A DNA stretch of 8,290 bases. Source: Acidobacteriaceae bacterium (GTDB lineage: Bacteria; Acidobacteriota; Terriglobia; Terriglobales; Acidobacteriaceae). The stretch covers positions 44,102 to 52,391 of the forward strand of contig PLSH01000162.1 of the NCBI GenBank assembly GCA_003165095.1, written 5' to 3'. Below, in pieces: positions 1 to 6,744 of this stretch (position 1 is the first letter of the stretch; the number at the start of each line of letters is the position of its first letter). The notes beneath the pieces are model-generated. The model was given only the letters and a program-made list of their open reading frames with translations. It made no database searches and was not told the origin of the DNA. Both the position numbers and the translations under genes were made by a program.

Positions 1-2733
1 CGGCAGTTTCTGGAGCGGATCGAGAAGCCGGATGTGGACGAGATCGACGGTCTGGCGCCGGCCATTGCCATCAAGCAGAAGAATTCGACGCGCAACCCGC
101 GTTCCACGGTAGCCACGGCCACCGAGATTTACGACTACCTGCGCCTGCTTTACGCGCGCTGCGGGACGGTGCATTGCGTGTTCTGCGATGGCCTGGTCAA
201 ACGCAATTCAGTGGACGAAGCCGCGGAAGCGATTCTTGCGCTGGGCGAGGGAACGCGCCTGAATGCGCTGTTTCCGGTGGTGACCGCGACGCCGACGCCG
301 GAGAACGCGGCAGCGGGCTCGAAGCCGGCCAAAGCGGGCGGGCGCTCGACGAAATCAGGCGCTAAGACCAAGCCGGTGGTAAACGGCGGCGATTCTCCGC
401 ACACGGAAACGCTGAAGGCGCGGCTGGCCGAGTTGCGTTCCGGCGGGTTCAATCGCCTGTGGCAGCAGGGCAGGATCTTCGAGTTCTCCACGCCCGAGTC
501 GCTGCTCGATCTGGACTTCACGCTGCCAGTGTTTGTGCTTTTGGACCGCATTGCCGTCAGCGCTGAAAATCGGGCGCGCATCGTGGACGCGGTCGAGACC
601 GCATACCGGGAGGGTGGCGAGGCGATCTTTGAAGAAGCGCCGCGGGAGGAAACGGGAGAGCGCCGCCGGTTGCGATTCAGCGGCGCATTCGAGTGCACGA
701 ACTGCCATCGCCCAGGGCGCGAACCGGAACCGCGCCTGTTCAGCTTCAACAATCCCTTCGGCGCCTGTCCGCGCTGCCAGGGCTTCGGCAACACGGTGGA
801 CTACGACCTGAACCTGGTGATTCCCGACAAGGGGCTGAGCCTGAGCGACGGAGCCATCGACCCGTGGAACCGGCCCAAGTACCGCTCGTGGTTTATCGAC
901 CTTCGCAAGCGCGCTCCGGAGCTGGGCATTCCGCTTGACGTGCCGTGGCGTGAGCTTTCAGCGCCGGCGCAGGAGATTGTGCTGCGCGGTAAAGGCGGAT
1001 TTGAGGGGGTATTCGGCTTCTTTGCGCAGATGGATCGAAGGAAGTACAAGCTCCATGTGCGAGTGATGCTGAGCAAGTATCGCGGTTACGCGGAATGTCC
1101 GGATTGCCGCGGGCAGCGGCTGAGGGCAGAGGCGCGTTCGGTGCGAATTCATGGGAAAAACATCTGCCAGGCATCGGCGCTGACCATCGCGCAGGCGAAG
1201 GAGTTCTTCGACACGCTCACGCTGTCGCCGATGCAGGAAGAGATTGCCGGTCCGATTCTGAATGAGGTGCGCCAGCGGCTGAGTTTTCTTGACGCGGTGG
1301 GCCTGGAGTACCTTACGCTCGACCGGCTTGCGTCCACGCTCTCGGGGGGCGAGGCGCAGCGCATTCAGCTTGCCACATCGCTCGGCTCGCAGTTGGTGGG
1401 CGCGCTCTACGTTCTCGACGAGCCCTCCATTGGCCTGCACACGAGAGACACGGAGCGGCTGATTCGAATCCTGGAGAAGCTGCGCGACCTGGGAAACACG
1501 ATCCTGGTGGTGGAGCACGACGCCGATGTACTTCGCGCGGCCGATCATCTGCTCGATCTCGGACCGGGCGCGGGTGAGTTCGGCGGCAAGTTGCTGGCGG
1601 AAGGAGTTCTGGCGGAGATTGAGGCGAATCCCAACTCCCTGACCGGACGCTATCTTTCCGGCAAGATTTCGATTCCGGTTCCGACGCGGCGCCGCACCCC
1701 GGGACGCGAACGGCTGGTTTTGCGCGGCGCTCGCGCCAACAACCTGCACGGTCTGGACGTGGAAATACCGCTGGGACTTTTAGTGGCGATTACCGGGGTC
1801 TCGGGCTCGGGCAAGTCCACGCTGGTGCATCAGGTTCTTTACCGGGCGGTAGCGCGCGCGCTGGGCCAAGGCGACGGCGGCGACCCAACGGGCACGTTCG
1901 CATCGCTCACCGGCGCGGAGCGGCTGAACGACGTTGTGCTGGTGGATCAGACGCCGATCGGGCGCACACCGCGCTCGAATCCAATCACTTACATCAAGGG
2001 CTTCGATCTGATCCGCGAACTTTTCGCAGCGCAGCCGGAGGCCAAGCGGCTCTCCCTCACGCCTGGACATTTTTCATTCAACGTGCCGGGCGGCCGCTGC
2101 AACACGTGCGAAGGCGATGGCACCGTAACTGTGGAGATGCAGTTTTTGGCCGACGTGGAGCTGCCTTGCGAGGATTGCAATGGCACGCGCTACCAGACCA
2201 AAATCCTCGATGTGCAGTACAAGGGCAAGAACATCCACGATGTGCTGCAGATGACGGTGAAGGAGGGCCTGCGCTTTTTTGCCGGGCAAACCAGGCTGCT
2301 GGAGAAGCTGGCGGTGCTGGACGAGATCGGTCTCGGCTATCTGCGTCTTGGCCAATCCGCGACTACGCTGTCCGGCGGCGAGGCGCAGCGCGTTAAACTG
2401 GCCGCGCACCTGGTGCAGGTGCGGGCGGCCAACGCCACGGCCAAGCCCTCGCAGGCCAGCCGCGTGCTCTACATTCTCGACGAGCCGACCACCGGGCTCC
2501 ACTTCGACGATGTTTCAAAGCTGCTCGCGGCTTTTCGCAAGCTCATCGACGGCGGAGGCTCGCTAATCGTGATCGAGCACAACCTGGACGTGGTGAAGAG
2601 CGCCGACTGGGTGATCGATCTTGGTCCCGAAGGCGGCGAAGGCGGCGGCAAAATCGTGGCCGAAGGCCCGCCGGAAGAGATTGCCGGCAATCTTCATTCG
2701 CATACCGGCAAGTGGCTGGCGCGGGTGCTGTGA
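1..2733 (+). CDS. uvrA: UvrA, excinuclease ABC subunit A (5'-truncated by window edge)
   Basis: UvrA is the dimeric ABC-type ATPase that finds DNA damage and loads UvrB in nucleotide excision repair in the cytoplasm. The frame is open from base 1 (R-Q-F-L-E-R), and the start codon lies left of the window. Compared with E. coli UvrA, about 60 residues are missing, including the first Walker A. Counting visible residues from 1, I see: the conserved NPRSTVATATEIYDYLRLL block near 34-52; a first zinc module with Cys232, Cys235, Cys256 and Cys259 around PRLFSFNNP; ABC signature I LSGGEAQR at 447-454; Walker B I with Asp473-Glu474; Walker A II GVSGSGKST at 599-607; a second zinc module with Cys700, Cys703, Cys723 and Cys726; signature II at 790; and Walker B II with Asp827-Glu828. 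The order and motifs are those of a functional UvrA1. Oddities are an Ala/Lys/Gly-rich insertion (about residues 95-134) in the UvrB-binding region and about 10 extra residues between signature II and Walker B II. No terminator is evident after the stop. Confidence 0.97.
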   Translation, partial: RQFLERIEKPDVDEIDGLAPAIAIKQKNSTRNPRSTVATATEIYDYLRLLYARCGTVHCVFCDGLVKRNSVDEAAEAILALGEGTRLNALFPVVTATPTPENAAAGSKPAKAGGRSTKSGAKTKPVVNGGDSPHTETLKARLAELRSGGFNRLWQQGRIFEFSTPESLLDLDFTLPVFVLLDRIAVSAENRARIVDAVETAYREGGEAIFEEAPREETGERRRLRFSGAFECTNCHRPGREPEPRLFSFNNPFGACPRCQGFGNTVDYDLNLVIPDKGLSLSDGAIDPWNRPKYRSWFIDLRKRAPELGIPLDVPWRELSAPAQEIVLRGKGGFEGVFGFFAQMDRRKYKLHVRVMLSKYRGYAECPDCRGQRLRAEARSVRIHGKNICQASALTIAQAKEFFDTLTLSPMQEEIAGPILNEVRQRLSFLDAVGLEYLTLDRLASTLSGGEAQRIQLATSLGSQLVGALYVLDEPSIGLHTRDTERLIRILEKLRDLGNTILVVEHDADVLRAADHLLDLGPGAGEFGGKLLAEGVLAEIEANPNSLTGRYLSGKISIPVPTRRRTPGRERLVLRGARANNLHGLDVEIPLGLLVAITGVSGSGKSTLVHQVLYRAVARALGQGDGGDPTGTFASLTGAERLNDVVLVDQTPIGRTPRSNPITYIKGFDLIRELFAAQPEAKRLSLTPGHFSFNVPGGRCNTCEGDGTVTVEMQFLADVELPCEDCNGTRYQTKILDVQYKGKNIHDVLQMTVKEGLRFFAGQTRLLEKLAVLDEIGLGYLRLGQSATTLSGGEAQRVKLAAHLVQVRAANATAKPSQASRVLYILDEPTTGLHFDDVSKLLAAFRKLIDGGGSLIVIEHNLDVVKSADWVIDLGPEGGEGGGKIVAEGPPEEIAGNLHSHTGKWLARVL

Positions 2734-2740
2734 AGGACTG

Positions 2741-2770
2741 TTGAGCTTTCGATTTGACCCCTCATATGCT
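2741..2770 (+). promoter_or_regulatory. Candidate sigma-70-like promoter for the fucP-type gene
   Basis: TTGAGC (2741-2746) and TATGCT (2765-2770) each match the -35 and -10 consensus at four of six bases, with an 18-bp spacer. An overlapping alternative is TTGACC (2754-2759) with GATAGA (2776-2781), 16-bp spacer. Both lie in the 195-bp gap after uvrA and upstream of the transporter. The motif matches are seen in the sequence; promoter activity is inferred. In a GC-rich genome these AT-rich hexamers stand out, but chance matches are common. Confidence 0.3.
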
Positions 2771-2790
2771 GATTGGATAGAAAGGCTGAA

Positions 2791-2805
2791 GCAATTGAAC
2801 ATTGC
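2791..2805. promoter_or_regulatory. 15-bp dyad, possible operator upstream of fucP
   Basis: GCAAT-TGAAC-ATTGC is a perfect 5-bp inverted repeat around a 5-bp centre. It starts 20 bp downstream of the candidate -10 hexamer at 2765-2770, where a repressor could block transcription. The symmetry is visible in the sequence. A regulatory role is a guess, because short dyads of this size arise by chance and no regulator gene is in the window. Confidence 0.2.
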
Positions 2806-2915
2806 GTTGGGACGGATTCAGGTTGAAATGGTCTTGGTTGGCGCCGCCTGCCCGTCTTATTCGCTTTCATCAGCGGCGCGGGTGAGCCGGGTTCGCGCCG
2901 TATCGATCGAGTTCC

Positions 2916-2921
2916 AGGGAG
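2916..2921 (+). promoter_or_regulatory. Ribosome binding site supporting a TTG start
   Basis: AGGGAG ends 7 nt before TTG at 2929. No comparable purine-rich site precedes the next in-frame ATG at 3004, and a start there would place the initiator directly at the first membrane segment. The Shine-Dalgarno partly overlaps a GGAGCTCC palindrome (2918-2925). Confidence 0.65.
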
Positions 2922-2928
2922 CTCCTCA

Positions 2929-4269
2929 TTGAACACCGCTTCGATTGCGTCGACCGAGGGTTCCAACCAATCCAGGCGCGCGCCTTTGGTGCCGGCGGGG
3001 CGCATGCTGCCCTTCATTCTGGTTACTGCCCTGTTCTTTCTCTGGGGCATTCCCAACAACCTGAACGACATCCTCATCCGGCAATTCATGAAGTCGTTCG
3101 AGATCAACCGGCTGGAAGCAGGATTGGTGCAGTCCGCGTTTTATCTGGGTTACTTTCTGGTGGCGCTGCCGGCCGGCCAACTGATGCGGAAAGCCGGGTA
3201 CAAGGCCGGCATTCTGATCGGACTGGGGCTCTATGGCGCAGGGTGCATTCTGTTCTGGCCGGCTGCGATCATAGCGCAGTACTGGTTCTTCCTGATGGCG
3301 TTGTTCATCATTGCCTGCGGTCTGGCGTTTCTTGAGACGGCTTCAAGTCCTTTCATTGTGCAGGTGGGAGCGATCGAAAGCGCGGAGCAGCGCCTGAATC
3401 TTTCGCAGGCGTTCAACCCTCTGGGCAGCATTTCAGCGGTGCTGGTTGGGTCGCGGTTCATCTTCTCGGGAGTGGAGCTGAACAAGGCGCAGATGGCGGC
3501 GATGCAGGCCGCCGGGACCTACCAGAGCTATCTGCGTTCAGAGACGCTGCGGGTGGTGGCCCCGTATATCGGGCTGGGCGCGCTGGTTTGGTTGTGGGCG
3601 GTGCTGATAGCGCGCACGCCGTTCCCGCATGTGGGGCTTGATTACACGACCAAGGAAGCGGCTGGGGATCACGGACCATCGCTTTGGAAGAGGAAGCACT
3701 TCGTATTTGCCGTGCTGGCGCAGTTTCTGTACGTGGGCGCGCAGGTGAGCGTGTGGAGTTACATGATTCCCTACGTGCAAAGCTACGCAAAGCTGGACGA
3801 GCGCAGCGCCGGCTACTGGTTGACAGGCACGCTGGTGGCTTTCATGGTGGGCCGGTTCATTTCGACGTGGATCCTGCGCTATGTAGACGGGGCGCGGCTG
3901 CTGGCCATCTACGCGGCGATCAATGCCGTTCTCTGCACCACCTCAGTGCTGCGTCCTGGGTGGCTGGGCGTGGGCTGCCTGGTGGCCAACAGCTTTTTCA
4001 TGTCCATGATGTTTCCAACCATTTTTGCTCTGGGAGTGAAGGGGTTGGGTGCGCGCACCAAGACGGGCGGAGCGCTGATTGTGATGGCGATTGTGGGAGG
4101 AGCGGTGCTGACGCCGATCATGGGGAAGATCGCCGATGTGGCGGGTGTTTGCAACGGATATATGGCGCCGGCCGCGTGTTTTGTAGTGGTTGCTCTCTAC
4201 GCGCGGTTTTGGTCGCGCCCGGAGGCAGAAGAGCTGGCCGGCCAGATTGCCGGTGAGCCGGCAAGTTAG
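2929..4269 (+). CDS. fucP: FucP-family L-fucose:H+ symporter (MFS permease)
   Basis: This is a 446-residue major facilitator superfamily permease of the inner membrane, close in length to E. coli FucP (438). Hydrophilic residues 1-25 lead into about 12 hydrophobic segments. FucP hallmarks are present: FFLWGIPNNLNDIL near 36-49, AGLVQSAFYLGYF near 64-76, GLAFLETASSPF near 131-142 and LNLSQAFNPLG near 156-166. Asp47 and Glu136 align with the proton- and sugar-coupling Asp46 and Glu135 of E. coli FucP, and Gln160 and Asn163 with its Gln159 and Asn162. In the C-terminal half, VLAQFLYVGAQVSVWSY also matches FucP. The likely job is proton-coupled import of L-fucose or a related sugar (L-galactose, D-arabinose or L-rhamnose are possible). 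The gene converges on the sugar-acid operon, and its own promoter and terminator suggest a single-gene transcript. The start is TTG, chosen because of the Shine-Dalgarno 7 nt upstream. Family assignment is firm; exact substrate is inferred. Confidence 0.9.
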   Translation: MNTASIASTEGSNQSRRAPLVPAGRMLPFILVTALFFLWGIPNNLNDILIRQFMKSFEINRLEAGLVQSAFYLGYFLVALPAGQLMRKAGYKAGILIGLGLYGAGCILFWPAAIIAQYWFFLMALFIIACGLAFLETASSPFIVQVGAIESAEQRLNLSQAFNPLGSISAVLVGSRFIFSGVELNKAQMAAMQAAGTYQSYLRSETLRVVAPYIGLGALVWLWAVLIARTPFPHVGLDYTTKEAAGDHGPSLWKRKHFVFAVLAQFLYVGAQVSVWSYMIPYVQSYAKLDERSAGYWLTGTLVAFMVGRFISTWILRYVDGARLLAIYAAINAVLCTTSVLRPGWLGVGCLVANSFFMSMMFPTIFALGVKGLGARTKTGGALIVMAIVGGAVLTPIMGKIADVAGVCNGYMAPAACFVVVALYARFWSRPEAEELAGQIAGEPAS

Positions 4270-4309
4270 CGAACGGGCGAGCGGAGTTTGAAGGGCGGAT
4301 AGAAATGTC

Positions 4310-4333
4310 CGGCGCCCGGCGCCGTTTTTCTTT
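4310..4333 (+). terminator. Intrinsic terminator after fucP
   Basis: CGGCGC (4310-4315), a CCG loop and GCGCCG (4319-4324) form a six-pair all-G/C hairpin, followed by TTTTTCTTT. It lies 40 bp after the fucP stop, in the convergent gap, and its T tract overlaps the stop codon of the opposing FAH gene. On the minus strand the hairpin is followed only by an interrupted T-rich stretch, so it probably works mainly for fucP, with weaker or no activity for the opposite operon. Confidence 0.75.
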
Positions 4334-5171
4334 ACTCGGCAACCACTGGATTGGTCAGCGATCCCAGCCCTTCCACGGTGACGGTGACCGTCTCACCAGG
4401 TTTGAGCCAGCGCTTGGGCGTGCGGCCCATGCCCACTCCGGAAGGTGTTCCGGTGGAGACAATGTCTCCCGGCAGCAGCGGGGCAATCGAAGAGAGATAC
4501 TCGATCAGGTCGGGGATCTTGAAGAGCAGTTCGCGGGTGTTCGAGTTCTGCAGCACCTCGCCGTCAATGCTGAGGCTGATGGCGAGTTCATGAGGGTCGG
4601 CGATCTCGTCGGCGGTGACGATGGCCGGGCCCAGGGGACAGAAAGTGGGAAAGCTCTTGGCCATGGACCACTGCGAGGTGGATCGTTGGATGTCGCGCGC
4701 GCTCACGTCGTTGACGATGGTGTAGCCGTAAACATGGTCGCGCCACGCCGAAGCGGGAATCCGGAATCCGCCTTTGCCAACGACAAAAGCCAGCTCGGCC
4801 TCATAATCGGGTTCGGCGGAATTCCTGGGCAGCACGATCGCCTCGCCGGGGCCCACAATGGATGTTTGCAGCTTGAAGAAGACCACGGGAAAATCGGGGA
4901 ATGCCATCTTGGTTTCGATAGCGTGTTCGCGGTAGTTCAATCCGATGGCGAAGAGGCGCGGAGGGTTGGCGAGCGGGGCGTGCAGGCGTACCTGGTCGAG
5001 TTTGTGGCCAGCATAGGTACCGGGCTCGCCGACAGCGGTGACGCCCGCGCCGATTACGGCGAGAGCATCAGCACAGCCTGCAGCCGTGAGGTCGACTACC
5101 AGGTTGTCTTCTTCAAGCAATGCGCCGGGACGGACTTTGCCATCGGCGGCGGAAAACGATACAAGTTTCAC
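4332..5171 (-). CDS. FAH-family hydrolase, probable 2,4-diketo-3-deoxy-L-fuconate (or L-rhamnonate) hydrolase
   Basis: This 279-residue member of the fumarylacetoacetate hydrolase family acts in the cytoplasm. An N-terminal lid region (about 1-65) precedes the catalytic beta-roll. Visible motifs are FAIGLNYREHA near 74-84; the metal ligands in DYEAELAFVVG (Glu124, Glu126) and VNDVSARD (Asp155); the KSFPTFCPLGP segment; and the TGTPSGVG loop near the C terminus. Relatives hydrolyse C-C bonds of 2,4-diketo acids. In the L-fucose and L-rhamnose diketo-hydrolase routes the products are pyruvate and L-lactate. It is the last gene of the minus-strand operon, 38 bp after the SDR that would supply its diketo substrate, and it faces a FucP-type importer. 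Together these favour the deoxy-sugar role. Other FAH activities (acylpyruvate hydrolysis, oxaloacetate decarboxylation) cannot be excluded. The start is GTG with a strong Shine-Dalgarno. Family is certain; substrate is moderate. Confidence 0.88.
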   Translation of the reverse strand: MKLVSFSAADGKVRPGALLEEDNLVVDLTAAGCADALAVIGAGVTAVGEPGTYAGHKLDQVRLHAPLANPPRLFAIGLNYREHAIETKMAFPDFPVVFFKLQTSIVGPGEAIVLPRNSAEPDYEAELAFVVGKGGFRIPASAWRDHVYGYTIVNDVSARDIQRSTSQWSMAKSFPTFCPLGPAIVTADEIADPHELAISLSIDGEVLQNSNTRELLFKIPDLIEYLSSIAPLLPGDIVSTGTPSGVGMGRTPKRWLKPGETVTVTVEGLGSLTNPVVAE

Positions 5172-5176
5172 GCGAC

Positions 5177-5182
5177 CCTCCT
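5177..5182 (-). promoter_or_regulatory. Strong ribosome binding site fixing a GTG start
   Basis: On the minus strand a perfect AGGAGG lies 5 nt before GTG at 5171. It decides the start of the FAH-family gene, whose protein begins MKLVSF, a typical N terminus for this family. Confidence 0.8.
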
Positions 5183-5209
5183 GTGCGGGAAAGAATAAAT
5201 TTGCGCGAT

Positions 5210-6013
5210 TTATGCGGCCGTCCAGCCGCCATCGATGATGAGCAGTGAGCCACTTACGAATGCGGCTTCGTCGGAGGCTAGATAGCGCACCGCGGACGCG
5301 ACTTCCTCAGGCCGGCCCAAACGGCCAACAGGTTGGCGCGCGCGCAGTTCGGCACGCATTTCTTCCTTGTTGTGCTTGTGAAATTTCTCGAGATAGCCTT
5401 CGACAAACGGGGTCTGGACAGTACCGGGGCAGACGGCGTTGACGCGCAGCGTCTTCGGGTACTCGACTGCCAACTGGCGGGTCATGGAGATTACCGCGCC
5501 CTTGCTGGTGCAATACGCAAAGCGCTGCTTGATGCCGACCAGGCCGGACACCGAGGCAACGTTGACGATTGCGCCAACGGCGTCGTGATTTCCGGTCGCG
5601 GCCAGCAAGAGCGGCAGAAAGGCGCGCGTTACCAGGTAGACGGAGCGCACATTTACGTTCATCAGGCGGTCGAAATCTTCGGATTCGGTGGTTTCGATGG
5701 AGCCCACGTGACCGATTCCTGCGTTGTTTACAAGAATGTCGAGGCGGTCGAGTTGCGCGACGGCGGCGGCGATGGAATCGGGTCTGGTGACGTCGAAGTG
5801 CAGCGCTTTGGCGGAGCCGACCGAGCCGGCCAGAGTTTCAGCGGCAGCGTAATTGATGTCGGCAACCCAGACGAATGCACCGGCGCGAACGAGTTCCTTC
5901 ACGGTGGCTTCGCCGATGCCGCTGGCGCCGCCGGTGACGAGGGCGTGCCGGCCATCGAGGCGAAAAGATTCGGTTGCGGGAGTTGCAAAAGCGGATGAAC
6001 TTGAATCGGTCAT
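5210..6013 (-). CDS. SDR-family dehydrogenase, probable 2-keto-3-deoxy-L-fuconate (or L-rhamnonate) 4-dehydrogenase
   Basis: This is a classical short-chain dehydrogenase/reductase of 267 residues. The cofactor motif TGGASGIG is at 27-34, an Asp at 52 ends the second strand (VADIN) and favours NAD over NADP, and NNAG is at 96-99. The catalytic tetrad is Asn121, Ser154, Tyr167 and Lys171 (YCTSK). The C-terminal stretch with RQPVGRLGRPEEV and the final IDGGWTAA resemble the group that includes 2-keto-3-deoxy-L-fuconate dehydrogenase and the BDH2-like enzymes. The gene sits between the KDPG-type aldolase (57-bp gap) and the FAH hydrolase (38-bp gap). The neat pairing is oxidation of a 2-keto-3-deoxy sugar acid at C4, followed by hydrolysis by the neighbour. 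The first ~16 residues are a Ser/Ala-rich extension. The ATG has no good Shine-Dalgarno, but no alternative start lies between it and the Rossmann fold. Alternatives are an L-fucose or other sugar 1-dehydrogenase, or a KduD-like enzyme. Family is firm; substrate is tentative. Confidence 0.9.
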   Translation of the reverse strand: MTDSSSSAFATPATESFRLDGRHALVTGGASGIGEATVKELVRAGAFVWVADINYAAAETLAGSVGSAKALHFDVTRPDSIAAAVAQLDRLDILVNNAGIGHVGSIETTESEDFDRLMNVNVRSVYLVTRAFLPLLLAATGNHDAVGAIVNVASVSGLVGIKQRFAYCTSKGAVISMTRQLAVEYPKTLRVNAVCPGTVQTPFVEGYLEKFHKHNKEEMRAELRARQPVGRLGRPEEVASAVRYLASDEAAFVSGSLLIIDGGWTAA

Positions 6014-6070
6014 GAAATGACACTCGATGGAACTGAGGTTAGGATCAAGTTGCAGTTTGCCGGGAGCGGT

Positions 6071-6718
6071 CTAGCCCTTGCGCGCCTCGGCCAGCACTCT
6101 CAAATACGCGCGCGCGGTTTCGGTGATGGTTTCTGGGTGGCCCGCATCGACAGCGGCCAGGTTGACCAGATCGCTGCCCACGCCGAGGGCGCGCGCGCCG
6201 GCATGCAAGAAACTCGCCGCTGTTTCGAGCGTGACGCCGCCGGTGGGGATCAGCTTGAGATGCGGGAACGGCGCCAGTAGCGACTTTAGATAACTCGCGC
6301 CGCCCATGGCCGAGCAAGGAAAGATCTTCACGTAGTCCGCGCCTTCGTTCCACGCGGTGATGGCCTCGGTGGGCGTCAGCGCGCCGGGGCAGGAGACTTT
6401 GTTGTTCTTTTTCGTTGTGGCAATTACCGCAGGATGAAGGCTGGGGCTGACGACGAATTCTGCGCCCGCGTCGATGGTGGCCTGGGCCTGATCGGCGGTG
6501 GTCACGGTGCCGGAGCCGAGCAGCAGATCGCTGCCGTATTCGCGCTTCAATTCCTTCAGAAGATCAATGGCGCCGGGGACGGTCATGGTGACTTCGACGA
6601 CGGTTACGCCGCCGGCGATCATGGCCCGGACCACGGCGTGTCCCTGGGCCACGCTACGGGCGCGCAGAACCGGGATCAGGCCGACTCGCTCAATGATCTC
6701 CTGGGTTGTTTCGTGCAT
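6071..6718 (-). CDS. eda: 2-keto-3-deoxy-6-phosphogluconate (KDPG/KHG-type) aldolase
   Basis: This 215-residue class I aldolase of the KDPG/KHG family (called eda or kdgA) cleaves KDPG to pyruvate and glyceraldehyde-3-phosphate in the cytoplasm. Family marks are GLIPVLRA with Arg19; VEVTMTVPGA with the catalytic Glu42; GSGTVTT with Thr71; VSPSLHP with Pro92; CPGALTPTE; the Schiff-base lysine Lys131 in ADYVKIFP; and the IPTGGV and ALGVGSDL phosphate-site loops. The position of E. coli Eda Arg49 holds Thr46 here, as I recall for KdgA-type enzymes. I chose ATG at 6718 because GAGGA precedes it. An in-frame TTG at 6733 would add five residues but has no ribosome site. It lies 26 bp downstream of kdgK, which makes its substrate, so the pair forms the phosphorylating branch of sugar-acid catabolism. 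2-keto-3-deoxy-6-phosphogalactonate or 4-hydroxy-2-oxoglutarate are alternative substrates. Confidence 0.92.
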   Translation of the reverse strand: MHETTQEIIERVGLIPVLRARSVAQGHAVVRAMIAGGVTVVEVTMTVPGAIDLLKELKREYGSDLLLGSGTVTTADQAQATIDAGAEFVVSPSLHPAVIATTKKNNKVSCPGALTPTEAITAWNEGADYVKIFPCSAMGGASYLKSLLAPFPHLKLIPTGGVTLETAASFLHAGARALGVGSDLVNLAAVDAGHPETITETARAYLRVLAEARKG

Positions 6719-6722
6719 TTTG

Positions 6723-6727
6723 TCCTC
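6723..6727 (-). promoter_or_regulatory. Ribosome binding site choosing the aldolase ATG
   Basis: On the minus strand GAGGA lies 4 nt before ATG at 6718. The upstream in-frame TTG at 6733 is preceded only by a sequence without Shine-Dalgarno character, so the shorter protein is favoured. Confidence 0.5.
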
Positions 6728-6744
6728 ATTCAATGCGCTGCGGT

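Noticed and set aside
958..1749. 263-codon minus-strand open frame inside uvrA
   Set aside because: It shows biased Arg/Gln-rich translation with no motif; it overlaps the conserved signature and Walker B of UvrA.
2734..2928. Terminator for uvrA
   Set aside because: The only sizeable inverted repeat (2841-2879) has a 25-nt loop and no T tract, so it does not look like an intrinsic terminator.
2621..2932. 103-codon frame covering the uvrA end and the gap before fucP
   Set aside because: The first third is an out-of-frame reading of uvrA. Only the last 34 codons could be considered separately, and they are listed as a weak finding.
4305..5198. 297-codon open frame on the plus strand opposite the FAH-family gene
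   Set aside because: It is an antisense shadow. It spans the fucP terminator hairpin, and the opposite strand encodes a complete FAH-family enzyme with a strong ribosome site.
5333..5998. 221-codon plus-strand open frame opposite the SDR gene
   Set aside because: It is a Gly/Asp-rich shadow of the SDR coding strand; no domain is recognisable.
5210..6013. SDR as KduD (2-keto-3-deoxygluconate 5-dehydrogenase-type)
   Set aside because: No KduI neighbour is present, and the C-terminal region and FAH partner fit the deoxy-sugar-acid dehydrogenase group better. KduD is not fully excluded.
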